Shown here one piece after another: positions 1 through 7,497 of a DNA stretch of 10,033 nt. The notes beneath the pieces are model-generated. The model saw nothing but the letters and a program-made list of their open reading frames with translations. It was not told where the DNA came from and did not search any database. The stretch is taken from positions 1 through 10,033 of the forward strand of contig JAVVFH010000124.1 of the NCBI GenBank assembly GCA_032250585.1, given 5' to 3'. The number at the start of each line of letters is the position of its first letter. Position 1 is the stretch's first letter. Made by a program: the position numbers and the translations under genes. Source of the stretch: JAVVFH01 sp032250585. GTDB lineage: Bacteria; Pseudomonadota; Gammaproteobacteria; Xanthomonadales; SZUA-36.

Positions 1-603
1 GAAGCCCTCGAAGCCGGCCTCGAAGTTTACCAGGGCAAGGCGCTGCTCAATTCCGTTACCGGCGAGGAGGATCGGCTCGAGCGCGTACTGCCGCTGGTCA
101 AGAAGCACGGCGCGGCGGTGGTGGCGATCTGCAATGACGACACCGGCATTTCGACCGACATCAACGTGCGCTACGAGGTGGCGAAGAAAATTGTCCAGCG
201 TGCGGCCGATTACGGCATACCGGCCAGTGACGTGGTCGTCGATCCGCTGGTGATGCCGATCGGCGCGATGGCCGACGCCGGCGTGCAGGTCTTCGAACTG
301 ATCCGCCGTTTGCGGACCGAGCTCAAGGTCAACACCACCTGCGGGGCTTCCAACATCAGCTTCGGCCTGCCGAACCGACACGGTCTGAACCCCACCTTCA
401 TCGCCATGGCAATCGGCGCCGGCATGACCTCGGCGATCACCAATCCGCTGGAAGCTTCGCTGATGCAGGCCGTGCGCGGCGCAGACGTGCTGATGAATCA
501 CGATCCGCAGTGCGCCAAATGGATCCGGACCTACCGAGAGCCCACCCCCGAAGGCGGCCGCGAGCGTCGTTCGATCCGGCGCCGCCGCCCGGGCGGCAAT
601 TGA
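1..603 (+). CDS. Methyltetrahydrofolate:corrinoid methyltransferase (pterin-binding), 5' partial
   Basis: The reading frame is open from base 1 and ends at TGA 601-603, giving about 200 visible residues; the N-terminal part lies upstream of the window. The protein has the TIM-barrel pterin-binding fold shared with dihydropteroate synthase. Visible family motifs are DDTGIS, VVVDPLVMPIG and TTCGASNISFGLPNR, the last being the loop with the Asn that contacts the pterin in methyltetrahydrofolate methyltransferases. The end HDPQCAKWIRTYR followed by an Arg/Gly-rich tail is typical of the MtgA/MtvA-like branch rather than of folate-synthesis DHPS. In characterised relatives the enzyme moves a methyl group between a corrinoid protein and tetrahydrofolate in the cytoplasm. 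The RACo gene starts 7 bases after the stop, so the two are very probably co-transcribed. Direction of methyl flow is inferred from the MttB-family gene further along. The family call is firm; the exact partner is not visible. Confidence 0.88.
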   Translation, partial: EALEAGLEVYQGKALLNSVTGEEDRLERVLPLVKKHGAAVVAICNDDTGISTDINVRYEVAKKIVQRAADYGIPASDVVVDPLVMPIGAMADAGVQVFELIRRLRTELKVNTTCGASNISFGLPNRHGLNPTFIAMAIGAGMTSAITNPLEASLMQAVRGADVLMNHDPQCAKWIRTYREPTPEGGRERRSIRRRRPGGN

Positions 604-610
604 TTCGACC

Positions 611-2629
611 ATGACGCAAAGCGCTCGCAGCGAGGCCGGCCTGGCACTGGTCGTGTTCAGCCCTTCCGGCAAACGCGGCCGCTTCGCGGTCGGCACCCCG
701 GTGCTGCAGGCGGCACGCGAACTCGGTGTCGACATCGATTCGATCTGCGGCGGCCGCGCCCGCTGTGGGCGCTGCCAGGTCGTGGCCGTGGCAGGCAGTT
801 TCGCCAAGGAAAATATCGTTTCCAGCCCGGACCACCTGACGGACATGGGCGACGCGGAGCGATACTGCCTCGAGCGCGGCCGCTTGCAAGCCGGCAATCG
901 GTTGAGCTGTCAGGCGAAAATCCTGGGCGATATCCGCATCGACGTGCCGGCCGGCAGCCAGGTCCATCAACAGGTCGTGCGCAAGGATCACGAAGTCCGC
1001 GATATCGAACTCGATCCCGTGGTGCGCCTGCATTTCGTAGAGGTGGACGAACCCGACCTGCATTTGCCGGAGGGTGATCTCCAGCGCCTGTTGCGTGCCC
1101 TGGAACGGGAATGGGGGCTCAGCGGCCTGGCCTGTGACGACAGCGTGCTGCGGTCACTGCAGGCGGCATTGCGCAACGGCAAATGGGCGGTAACCGTGGC
1201 GGTGCGGGCAGGGCGCCGGATCGTGGCGGTCTGGCCGGGTTTCCGCGACCGGATTTACGGGGCGGCCGTGGACATCGGTTCGACCACCATCGCCGTGCAC
1301 CTGTGCGACTTGATCAGCGGCGAGGTCTGCGCCAGTTCCGGCGCGATGAATCCGCAGATTCGTTTCGGCGAGGACCTGATGAGCCGCGTATCCTACGCGA
1401 TGCTCAACCCGGAAGGTGCGCAGCAGATGACGCGCGCCGTGCGCGAAGCCGTCGGCAAGCTGATCGCTGCGACCGCCGAGCAGGCCGGAATCGGCGTGGA
1501 GGACATCCTGGAAGTGACGCTGGTCGGCAACCCGGTGATGCATCACCTGGTGCTCGGCCTGGATCCGACACCGCTGGGCACCGCCCCGTTCGCGCTGGCG
1601 ACGGACCATGCGGTCGACCTGCGCGCCGCCGAACTCGACATCCAACTGCATCCCGGGGCCCGGGCCTATCTCCTGCCCTGCATCGCCGGGCACGTCGGCG
1701 CCGACACGGCGGCCGTGATGCTGGCCGAAACGCCCTGGAACCGGGATGAAATCAGCCTGATCATCGATGTGGGCACCAACGCGGAGATCGTGCTGGGCAA
1801 CCGTGATCGGCTGCTGGCGGCTTCCAGCCCGACCGGCCCGGCCTTCGAAGGCGCGCAGATAAGCGGCGGACAGCGGGCGGCGCCGGGCGCCATCGAGCGG
1901 GTGCGCATCGACCCCGTCACGCTGGAGCCACGTTTCCGGGTGATTGGCTGCGAGCTCTGGTCGGATCAGCCCGGTTTCGACGAAGCCATTGGCGAGCGCG
2001 GCGTGACCGGCATTTGCGGCTCAGGCATCATTGAGGCGGTCGCCTGTATGTTCCTGGCCGGCATCATCCAGCGTGACGGTTCGATCAACGGCGCTTCGGC
2101 CGCGCGCAGCCCGCGCGTCCATGCCAGCGAGCGGACCTTCTCCTACCTCCTGCACGAGGGGGAGCCGCGGATCGTGATCCAGCAAAACGACGTGCGCGCG
2201 ATCCAGCTGGCCAAAGCCGCCCTGCACGCGGGTGCCCGGCTGCTGATGGACCGTATGGGCGTGGACCATGTCGACCGTATCCGCCTGGCCGGCGCCTTCG
2301 GCAATCACATCGACGTCAAGTACGCGATGGTGCTGGGCATGCTTCCCGATTGCGAACTCGCCCAGGTTTCTTCCGCCGGCAATGCGGCCGGCACCGGTGC
2401 CCGGATCGCGCTGCTGAACCGGGCGTCGCGAAGCGAAATCGAGCGGCGCGCGCGCGGTATCGAGAAAGTGGAAACGGCCGTCGACCCCAATTTCCAGGAG
2501 CATTTCGTGCAGGCGATGGGCATACCCCACTCCCGTCATCCCTACCCCTGCCTGGCGGCCGAGGTCGACCTGCCGGTGTTCGATGCCCCGACGCCAGGCG
2601 GTCGGCCGCGGCGGCGCAGAAGAACTTGA
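611..2629 (+). CDS. RACo-type corrinoid activation protein (2Fe-2S ferredoxin plus ASKHA ATPase, DUF4445)
   Basis: This 672-residue protein matches the reductive activators of corrinoid proteins, which use ATP to drive one-electron reduction of inactive Co(II) corrinoid back to Co(I). The N-terminal ferredoxin domain (about 10-105) has cysteines at 46, 52 and 55 in a CX5CX2C pattern and a fourth at Cys100, as expected for a plant-type 2Fe-2S cluster. After a linker and middle region, the ASKHA ATPase domain begins at about residue 218 with VDIGSTT (Asp221). It continues with a second phosphate motif DVGTNAE (from Asp386), SSPTGPAFEGAQISGG, GVTGICGSGIIEA and, near the C terminus, RLAGAFGNHID. 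The protein ends in an Arg-rich tail. Length is within or slightly above the usual 600-660 range. The ATG at 611 lies 7 bases after the methyltransferase stop, with only a weak ribosome binding site, which suggests translational coupling. It is cytoplasmic, with no signal peptide. The family assignment is firm; the specific corrinoid partner is unknown. Confidence 0.92.
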   Translation: MTQSARSEAGLALVVFSPSGKRGRFAVGTPVLQAARELGVDIDSICGGRARCGRCQVVAVAGSFAKENIVSSPDHLTDMGDAERYCLERGRLQAGNRLSCQAKILGDIRIDVPAGSQVHQQVVRKDHEVRDIELDPVVRLHFVEVDEPDLHLPEGDLQRLLRALEREWGLSGLACDDSVLRSLQAALRNGKWAVTVAVRAGRRIVAVWPGFRDRIYGAAVDIGSTTIAVHLCDLISGEVCASSGAMNPQIRFGEDLMSRVSYAMLNPEGAQQMTRAVREAVGKLIAATAEQAGIGVEDILEVTLVGNPVMHHLVLGLDPTPLGTAPFALATDHAVDLRAAELDIQLHPGARAYLLPCIAGHVGADTAAVMLAETPWNRDEISLIIDVGTNAEIVLGNRDRLLAASSPTGPAFEGAQISGGQRAAPGAIERVRIDPVTLEPRFRVIGCELWSDQPGFDEAIGERGVTGICGSGIIEAVACMFLAGIIQRDGSINGASAARSPRVHASERTFSYLLHEGEPRIVIQQNDVRAIQLAKAALHAGARLLMDRMGVDHVDRIRLAGAFGNHIDVKYAMVLGMLPDCELAQVSSAGNAAGTGARIALLNRASRSEIERRARGIEKVETAVDPNFQEHFVQAMGIPHSRHPYPCLAAEVDLPVFDAPTPGGRPRRRRRT

Positions 2630-2646
2630 GACCTGGCGCGAAGCGT

Positions 2647-2721
2647 TCTGCGGGGGCGGCTTCAGCCGCGATCTCTTATCCTGTGAAAATGGCAGATCGC
2701 GGCTGAAGCCGCTCCCACAGA
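2647..2721. repeat. REP-type inverted repeat hairpin
   Basis: Two 28-base arms (2647-2674 and 2694-2721) are inverted copies matching at 26 of 28 positions, separated by a 19-base loop. The arm core GGCTTCAGCCGCGATCT, preceded by a GGGAGC-like stretch, resembles the dispersed REP elements of pseudomonads and xanthomonad-like gammaproteobacteria. It lies wholly in the 116-base gap between the RACo and hydantoinase-like genes and ends 24 bases before the latter's start codon. In RNA it would form a very stable hairpin. No T-run follows, so it is not a standard terminator. It may stabilise the upstream message or lower downstream expression. Confidence 0.85.
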
Positions 2722-2745
2722 GCCAGCCTTCCCACAGACACAAGC

Positions 2746-4800
2746 ATGGAAAAACGATTGTTGAAACTCGGTATCGACACGGGCGGCACTTACACCGACG
2801 CCGTGCTGGTGGCAGGGGAGCGGACGATCGTCGCCGCGGCCAAGTGCCTGACCACGCGGCACGATCTCACGCTGGGCATCGACAATGCCCTGGATGCGTT
2901 GCCGCAGGAGACTCTGCGCGAGGTGAGCCTGGTCGCGCTGTCCACCACGCTGTCCACCAACTCGGTGGTTGAAGGTTACGGGGCGCCGGTAGGCGTCCTG
3001 CTGCCTGGTTACGGTAAAAAGCAGGTCGAAAAAAGTGGTTTGCTGGAGATTTTCGAGAGCGAACTGGTGGCTACACTGCCGGGTGGGCACGACGCCCTGG
3101 GCCGGGAACGGGAACTGCTTGATGAGAACCGCGCCGCGCAGTTGATCGAAACGCTGCAAAGCAGGGTGGCCGCCTTCGCAGTGTCCTCGATGTTCGGCGT
3201 GCGCAATCCGGCGCACGAGATCCGCCTGCGTGAGATGATTTCGGAACTCTGTGCCCGGCCGGTCACCTGCGGGCACGAATTGGCCAACGATCTCGATGCG
3301 CCGCGTCGCGCGCTCACGGTAGCGCTCAATGCGCGCATGGTCCCGGTCATTCACGAGTTGATCAAAGCCGTCCAGAACATCCTCGATCGGAGGGGCATTG
3401 ATGCGCCGCTGATGATGGTCAAGGGCAATGGCTCGCTGATCAACACGCGCACGGCGCTGAAACAACCGGTCGGCACCGTGCTGTCCGGGCCGGCGGCCAG
3501 CGTGATCGGCGCCTGCGCGCTGAGCGGGGCCGGCAACGCCATCATCGCTGACATGGGCGGTACCACCACCGACATCGCCGTGGTGACGAACGGGCACCCG
3601 GAATTGAGTACGGACGGCGTGCGGATCGGCGCATGGAAGCCGATGGTCGAGGCAGTGCGGGTGATTTCGCTGGGCCTCGGGGGCGACAGCGAAGTCCGTT
3701 TCAGCGGTCAGGCCGGTATCGAGATTGGACCCCGCCGGGTGGTGCCGCTGAGCCTCCTGGGCCACCTGTACCCGGAGCTTGTCGAGCGCCTGCGCAAACA
3801 GTTGGCAGGCAGCCCCGGGCGCAGCAACAATCGCTTCGCGCTGCGCCTGGAACACAGCGAAGTGCAGCTGGCGCGCTGCGGCACGGAAGAACTCCGGGCC
3901 TGGGAGCTGCTGGCGGATGCGCCGCTGGAAATTGATGCGCTGGTGCAGTGCGACAAGCAGGCCGCGCGCGCCGTTGCGCGCCTGCAGCGCCGGGGCCTGG
4001 TAATTTTCAGTGGTTTCACACCCAGCGACGCGGCGCACGTGCTGGGAATGAGCGAACATTGGTGCCGTGAGTCGGCGGAGCTGGCGGCGCGCATCTGGGC
4101 CCGGCAGATGCGGCAGGTTTACGGCCTGGGCCGGTGGCAGGAAAACGATGCGGCGGCGCCGAGCGAGGAAGTCTTCGAGTGCGTCACGCAGCGAATCTGC
4201 CAGGCTCTGATCGAGGCGGGGCTGCACCAGCACCGGCGTCTCGATTCCAGTGAGGCGCACAGCCTGACGGGCCTGCTGGCCGAACTGGTGCTCGAGTCGG
4301 CCGCGGCGCCCACAACCGGTCTGGAGTCCGGCTCACTGTTTCATTTGCGATTCGCCGCAGACTATCCGCTGGTAGCGGTGGGCGCGCCGGCGCGCTCGTT
4401 TTTTCCCGTTGCAGCGAAGCGTCTCGGCATGCAATTGACGGTACCCGAGCGAGCCGAAGTGGCCAATGCCTTTGGTGCTGTCCTGGGCAGCGTCGTGCAG
4501 CGCGCGCAAGTCACCGTAACCCAGCCGCTGCACGGACGCTTCGTCGTGCACGCCGAGACGGGCCCGGAAAATTTCAGTGATCTGGACGAGGCCGTCGCCC
4601 TGGCCCGGCGCCTGGCAACGGCAAAGGTACGCCGACTGGCCGGGGACGCCGGCGCGGCCGCGGTCGAAATCCGGCTTCACAGCGAGCGCAATCATGTCGA
4701 TCACGACCTGGACGGTGAGTTGTTCCTGGAGACCACGATCATCGCCACCGCCAGCGGCCGCCCCGACCTCGGGGCTTTGTCGAAAAAACCGCGGGCGTGA
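2746..4800 (+). CDS. Hydantoinase/oxoprolinase-like ASKHA ATPase found with corrinoid methyltransferases
   Basis: This 684-residue protein starts with the HyuA-type phosphate loop LGIDTGGTYTDAVLV (Asp11). It continues with LSTTLSTNSVVEG, SGPAASVIGA (from about 247), a second phosphate motif ADMGGTTTDIAVV (Asp269) and ISLGLGGDSEV (about 306-316). A C-terminal half contains VIFSGFTPSDAAHVLG. The glycine-rich GAGGGS and following PGPACYG-like block of true hydantoinase A and 5-oxoprolinase A chains is not seen, and no HyuB partner follows. A hydantoin- or oxoproline-cleaving role is therefore doubtful. Related proteins recur beside MttB-family and RACo genes, where a role in corrinoid methyl transfer has been suspected but, to my knowledge, not shown. 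The start ATG at 2746 has a poor ribosome binding site and sits just downstream of a REP hairpin, so its expression may be set apart from RACo. No signal peptide is present. Family call firm, function unknown. Confidence 0.82.
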   Translation: MEKRLLKLGIDTGGTYTDAVLVAGERTIVAAAKCLTTRHDLTLGIDNALDALPQETLREVSLVALSTTLSTNSVVEGYGAPVGVLLPGYGKKQVEKSGLLEIFESELVATLPGGHDALGRERELLDENRAAQLIETLQSRVAAFAVSSMFGVRNPAHEIRLREMISELCARPVTCGHELANDLDAPRRALTVALNARMVPVIHELIKAVQNILDRRGIDAPLMMVKGNGSLINTRTALKQPVGTVLSGPAASVIGACALSGAGNAIIADMGGTTTDIAVVTNGHPELSTDGVRIGAWKPMVEAVRVISLGLGGDSEVRFSGQAGIEIGPRRVVPLSLLGHLYPELVERLRKQLAGSPGRSNNRFALRLEHSEVQLARCGTEELRAWELLADAPLEIDALVQCDKQAARAVARLQRRGLVIFSGFTPSDAAHVLGMSEHWCRESAELAARIWARQMRQVYGLGRWQENDAAAPSEEVFECVTQRICQALIEAGLHQHRRLDSSEAHSLTGLLAELVLESAAAPTTGLESGSLFHLRFAADYPLVAVGAPARSFFPVAAKRLGMQLTVPERAEVANAFGAVLGSVVQRAQVTVTQPLHGRFVVHAETGPENFSDLDEAVALARRLATAKVRRLAGDAGAAAVEIRLHSERNHVDHDLDGELFLETTIIATASGRPDLGALSKKPRA

Positions 4801-4953
4801 TCGCGGGCCCTGCCGGGACTCCAACGGCTCGCGGGCAACAATGCGTCGATTGGCAGCGTCACTTACACACGATTTTTTTGGGTTCATGATCATGCTTTTC
4901 TTGCAGTGGGTACAGAAAATCCCAGGCCCTCTGCGACGGCGCTTTGCATCGAC

Positions 4954-4981
4954 TTGTCCATCATTCGGAGTGCGTTAGAAT
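4954..4981 (+). promoter_or_regulatory. Candidate sigma-70 promoter for the cytochrome gene
   Basis: TTGTCC (4954-4959) and TAGAAT (4976-4981) are 16 bases apart, with each hexamer resembling the sigma-70 consensus, and an AT-rich discriminator follows. It lies about 140 bases before the cytochrome start codon. TTGCAT at 4944-4949 is another possible -35 but with a spacing that is too long. This is a pattern match only. Confidence 0.27.
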
Positions 4982-5109
4982 AATAATAAGTTTGCAATTC
5001 GACTCTTTTTGTTGATTTGTGTCATGGAACGAGGGCCGCCGTAGTGGAATGCTCTCCCTTGGCGCGATCCAGATCAGATCAGTCTGGCGAGCGAACAAAA
5101 GTGCAGATG

Positions 5110-5115
5110 AAGGAG
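5110..5115 (+). promoter_or_regulatory. Strong Shine-Dalgarno site (AAGGAG) fixing the cytochrome start
   Basis: AAGGAG lies 6 bases before ATG 5122. It is the best ribosome binding site in the window and favours that ATG over ATG 5107 and the further upstream in-frame starts, which have no comparable site. The chosen start also puts a signal peptide at the extreme N terminus. Confidence 0.8.
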
Positions 5116-5121
5116 AAGATA

Positions 5122-7458
5122 ATGCGTAAGAGATTGATCACCTGGTTGACCATGGCTTTGGTGCTTTGTGTGGGTACCGGCACGTGGATTTTCGCCAGCG
5201 CCGACGCGAACGATAACGGCGGTTATACCGAGAAGGACAAGGAGTACTACCTGACCGAATCCCAGATCGCCTTTATCCGGCCCGGCCTGGAAATGGAAAT
5301 TCTCGATGTCACGCTGCCCGAAGATCGATTGCTGGAAGTCACCTTCAAGCTGACCGATCCGGCCGGCCTGCCACTCGACCGCGAAGGCGTGTTCACGCCG
5401 GGCCCCGTTTCCACGTCATTCATCCTTTCCTACATTCCGACCGGCGAATCGGCCTATGTTGCGTACACCACGCGCGTTCAGACCAGCCCGATTACGGGCG
5501 ACTCGGCCGTCCAGGCGACCAGTGACTCCGGCGGCAGTTTCACGGTGGTGGAAGATGGCGTCTACACGTACAAGTTCGGTACCGAAGTGCCTGAAGACTT
5601 CGATGCCGATGCCACCCATACGATGGGTGTCTACGCGAGACGTGACCTGACAGAGTTCGATCTGGACCGTTACGTGGTCAACAAGCTCGAGCACTTCGTG
5701 CCGTCCGGAAATGGAATGCCCGTGCCGCGGGATATCGTCACCACGGCGACTTGCAACCGTTGTCACGATCCGCTCGCGCTCCATGGCGGCGCGCGCACGG
5801 AAGTCGGGCTGTGCGTGCTGTGCCACAACGCCACTCAGGATATCGATCCGGACACCGGTTCGTCGATCTACATGCCCAACATGGTCCACAAAATTCATGC
5901 CGGCGAAAACCTGGCCAACGGCTATACCGTCATCGGTTACCGCCAGAGCGTGCACGATTACTCAGACGTCGTGTTCCCGCCGGCCATCAACGACTGCGAA
6001 GTCTGCCACACAGGCGGCACCCCCACCGGCGATTTTCCGATGGTCGCAAGCCCGAGCCCCGCGCCGTCATGCGACGCATCAGGCCGCAGCATGACCAAGC
6101 TGACCTGGGAAGCGGACGTGCCGGTCGAAGTGCGCATCGACGCACCGGACGGCAAGCTCTTTGCGTCGTCCAATGGCTCAGGCGAGAAAGAAACCGGCAA
6201 CTGGGTCGTTGACGGCCGCAGGTTCTTCCTCGTGAAAAAGAGCGATGGCGAGTTGCTGCAGGAGCTTGAAGTCAGCACGACCGTATTTGGCTGCGTAACG
6301 AATGCCCCGGGCACCTTCCGCGGCGAAGCCGCCACCATGCACACGGCCTGGCTGACCAATCCTTCCCGAGTCGCCTGCGGCTCCTGCCATGATCAGGTCA
6401 ATTTCGAAACGGGCGAAGGACACGTGGGCGGGTCGCAGGAAGACGATGAGTTCTGCAGCTTTTGCCACCAGGCGGACAGCGGCAACGAGTTCGACAGTTC
6501 CGTCCGCGGCGCACACGTACCGGTTTATAAGTCCAAGCAGATTGGCGGCGGCCTGCTCGTCACCATCCTGGGCGTCAATAACACCGGTCCGGGTCAGAGC
6601 CCGTCCGTCATTTTCTCGCTGACCGACAACAAGGGCAAAGTGAATCCGGCCATGCTCGGACGTCTGCGCTTCACGTTGACGGGCCCGAACGAGGACTTCG
6701 ACTTCTATGTCCAGGAAAATGCCAGTAACCTCCAGCAAGTGGGCGAAAACTGGCGCTTTACCTTCAGTGCAAAGGTCCCAGCCGATGCCGAGGGTTCCTA
6801 CTCGGTCGGCGTCGAAGGACGCATGGATACGGTCGTGAAGGCCGGTAACGAAGAGATCGAAACCGAGAAACAAATCCGGAACTACGTCGTACCGGTGGCC
6901 GTAACCGATGCCGCCCCTGTCGCAAGGCGGGTGGTCGTCGACGACGCCAAATGTGAAAGCTGTCACTCAAACCTGAGCCTGCACGGCGACAACCGGCGCA
7001 ATGCGACTGAATACTGCCAGACTTGCCACCGGCCCGATCAAACGGACAACGCCGTTCGGCCCGCGGGAACGGGCCCGGATCAGTCCATCCACTTCAAATA
7101 CATGGTGCACAAGATTCACCGTGGCGCGGAACTGGAGAACGGCTTCCTGGTATTCGGTTACCGCAGCAGCATCCACGATTTCAGCGACCTGGAATTCGTC
7201 GGTGATTTGCGCAACTGCGAGGCATGCCACGTGAACGACAGCTACAATCTGGGTCTACCCGACACCGTGCTGCCCACCTTCACGCCGGCCGACTTCCTCA
7301 ATCCGACCGAGCCTGAAGCGGCGGCCTGCCTCTCATGCCATGACAGCTTCGAGGCCTCGTCCCACGCAGCCGCCAATACGGGCGCGATCGGCGAGTCCTG
7401 CAGCGTCTGTCACGGACCGGACAAGAGCTTCTCCGTCAATAGAGTGCATGCCCGGTAG
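5122..7458 (+). CDS. Secreted decaheme c-type cytochrome, OmcA/MtrC family
   Basis: The 778-residue product begins MRKR followed by a hydrophobic segment (about 5-25) and a likely signal peptidase I site near ASA-DA or SADA-N, so it is exported. There are exactly ten CXXCH heme-attachment motifs, starting at residues 211, 231, 292, 419, 445, 611, 632, 699, 736 and 760. The order is an N-terminal beta domain (about 30-205), pentaheme half 1 (211-449), a second beta domain (about 465-605) and pentaheme half 2 (611-764). This is the four-domain plan of MtrC and OmcA, which pass electrons from the outer membrane to minerals, flavins or other external acceptors. Both halves share CxxCHxxLxLHG, MVHKIHxG, a GYRxSxHDxSD block and CExCH, which supply distal His ligands. 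Half 1 has an extra domain of about 85-90 residues between hemes 3 and 4, with Cys317 and Cys391. No clear lipobox is visible. No MtrA or MtrB partner lies in the window. A strong terminator follows. Confidence 0.93.
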   Translation: MRKRLITWLTMALVLCVGTGTWIFASADANDNGGYTEKDKEYYLTESQIAFIRPGLEMEILDVTLPEDRLLEVTFKLTDPAGLPLDREGVFTPGPVSTSFILSYIPTGESAYVAYTTRVQTSPITGDSAVQATSDSGGSFTVVEDGVYTYKFGTEVPEDFDADATHTMGVYARRDLTEFDLDRYVVNKLEHFVPSGNGMPVPRDIVTTATCNRCHDPLALHGGARTEVGLCVLCHNATQDIDPDTGSSIYMPNMVHKIHAGENLANGYTVIGYRQSVHDYSDVVFPPAINDCEVCHTGGTPTGDFPMVASPSPAPSCDASGRSMTKLTWEADVPVEVRIDAPDGKLFASSNGSGEKETGNWVVDGRRFFLVKKSDGELLQELEVSTTVFGCVTNAPGTFRGEAATMHTAWLTNPSRVACGSCHDQVNFETGEGHVGGSQEDDEFCSFCHQADSGNEFDSSVRGAHVPVYKSKQIGGGLLVTILGVNNTGPGQSPSVIFSLTDNKGKVNPAMLGRLRFTLTGPNEDFDFYVQENASNLQQVGENWRFTFSAKVPADAEGSYSVGVEGRMDTVVKAGNEEIETEKQIRNYVVPVAVTDAAPVARRVVVDDAKCESCHSNLSLHGDNRRNATEYCQTCHRPDQTDNAVRPAGTGPDQSIHFKYMVHKIHRGAELENGFLVFGYRSSIHDFSDLEFVGDLRNCEACHVNDSYNLGLPDTVLPTFTPADFLNPTEPEAAACLSCHDSFEASSHAAANTGAIGESCSVCHGPDKSFSVNRVHAR
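6043..6294 (+). other. Inserted Ig-like/beta-sandwich domain within pentaheme half 1
   Basis: Residues 308-391 of the cytochrome carry no heme motif and fall between heme 3 (292) and heme 4 (419). The equivalent gap between hemes 8 and 9 of the second half is about 90 residues shorter. The segment begins SPSPAPSCDASG and contains LTWEADVPVEVRIDAPDG, KLFASSNGSG, then TGNWVVDGRRFFLV and ends VSTTVFGC. From memory, this CD.SG / L.W.A / VEVR..(A/S)PDG.LFA / TG.WV.DG..F.L pattern resembles small beta domains seen at the ends of some secreted and surface bacterial proteins. Cys317 and Cys391 lie at its edges and could form a disulfide after export. The role (binding, docking or spacing) is unknown. 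Confidence 0.6.
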
Positions 7459-7497
7459 ACGGTAAACGCACACGGCTGAACGGCCGCTAAACCAACA

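Larger units (their letters stand above)
4801..5121. other. Noncoding gap upstream of the decaheme cytochrome gene
   Basis: This 321-base stretch has no convincing gene. Base composition changes within it: a T-rich run (4872-4878), a 10-base palindrome CATGATCATG (4885-4894) and an AT-rich block around 4976-5015 stand out against the GC-rich genes. There is also an imperfect inverted repeat CCAGA-9-TCTGG at about 5070-5088. No clear terminator hairpin for the hydantoinase-like gene was found; the T-run at 4872 is not preceded by a good GC stem. It probably contains the cytochrome promoter and leader. Confidence 0.6.

Noticed and set aside
2021..2743. Minus-strand open frame covering the end of RACo and the REP hairpin
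   Set aside because: It has no family resemblance and reads through the hairpin; it is a shadow frame.
2662..4260. Long open frame on the minus strand opposite the hydantoinase-like gene (532 codons)
   Set aside because: It has no recognisable domain, is rich in Arg, Gln and His as expected for an antisense shadow in GC-rich DNA, and lies opposite a gene with clear family motifs.
4860..4885. Terminator at the T-run 4872-4878 after the hydantoinase-like gene
   Set aside because: There is no GC-rich stem directly before the T-run.
5017..5121. Longer cytochrome start at ATG 5017 or ATG 5107
   Set aside because: ATG 5122 has the only strong ribosome site and places the signal peptide at the very N terminus; the added residues look non-coding.
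6178..6966. Minus-strand open frame opposite the cytochrome
   Set aside because: It overlaps the conserved beta domains of the cytochrome, and its product matches nothing I recognise.
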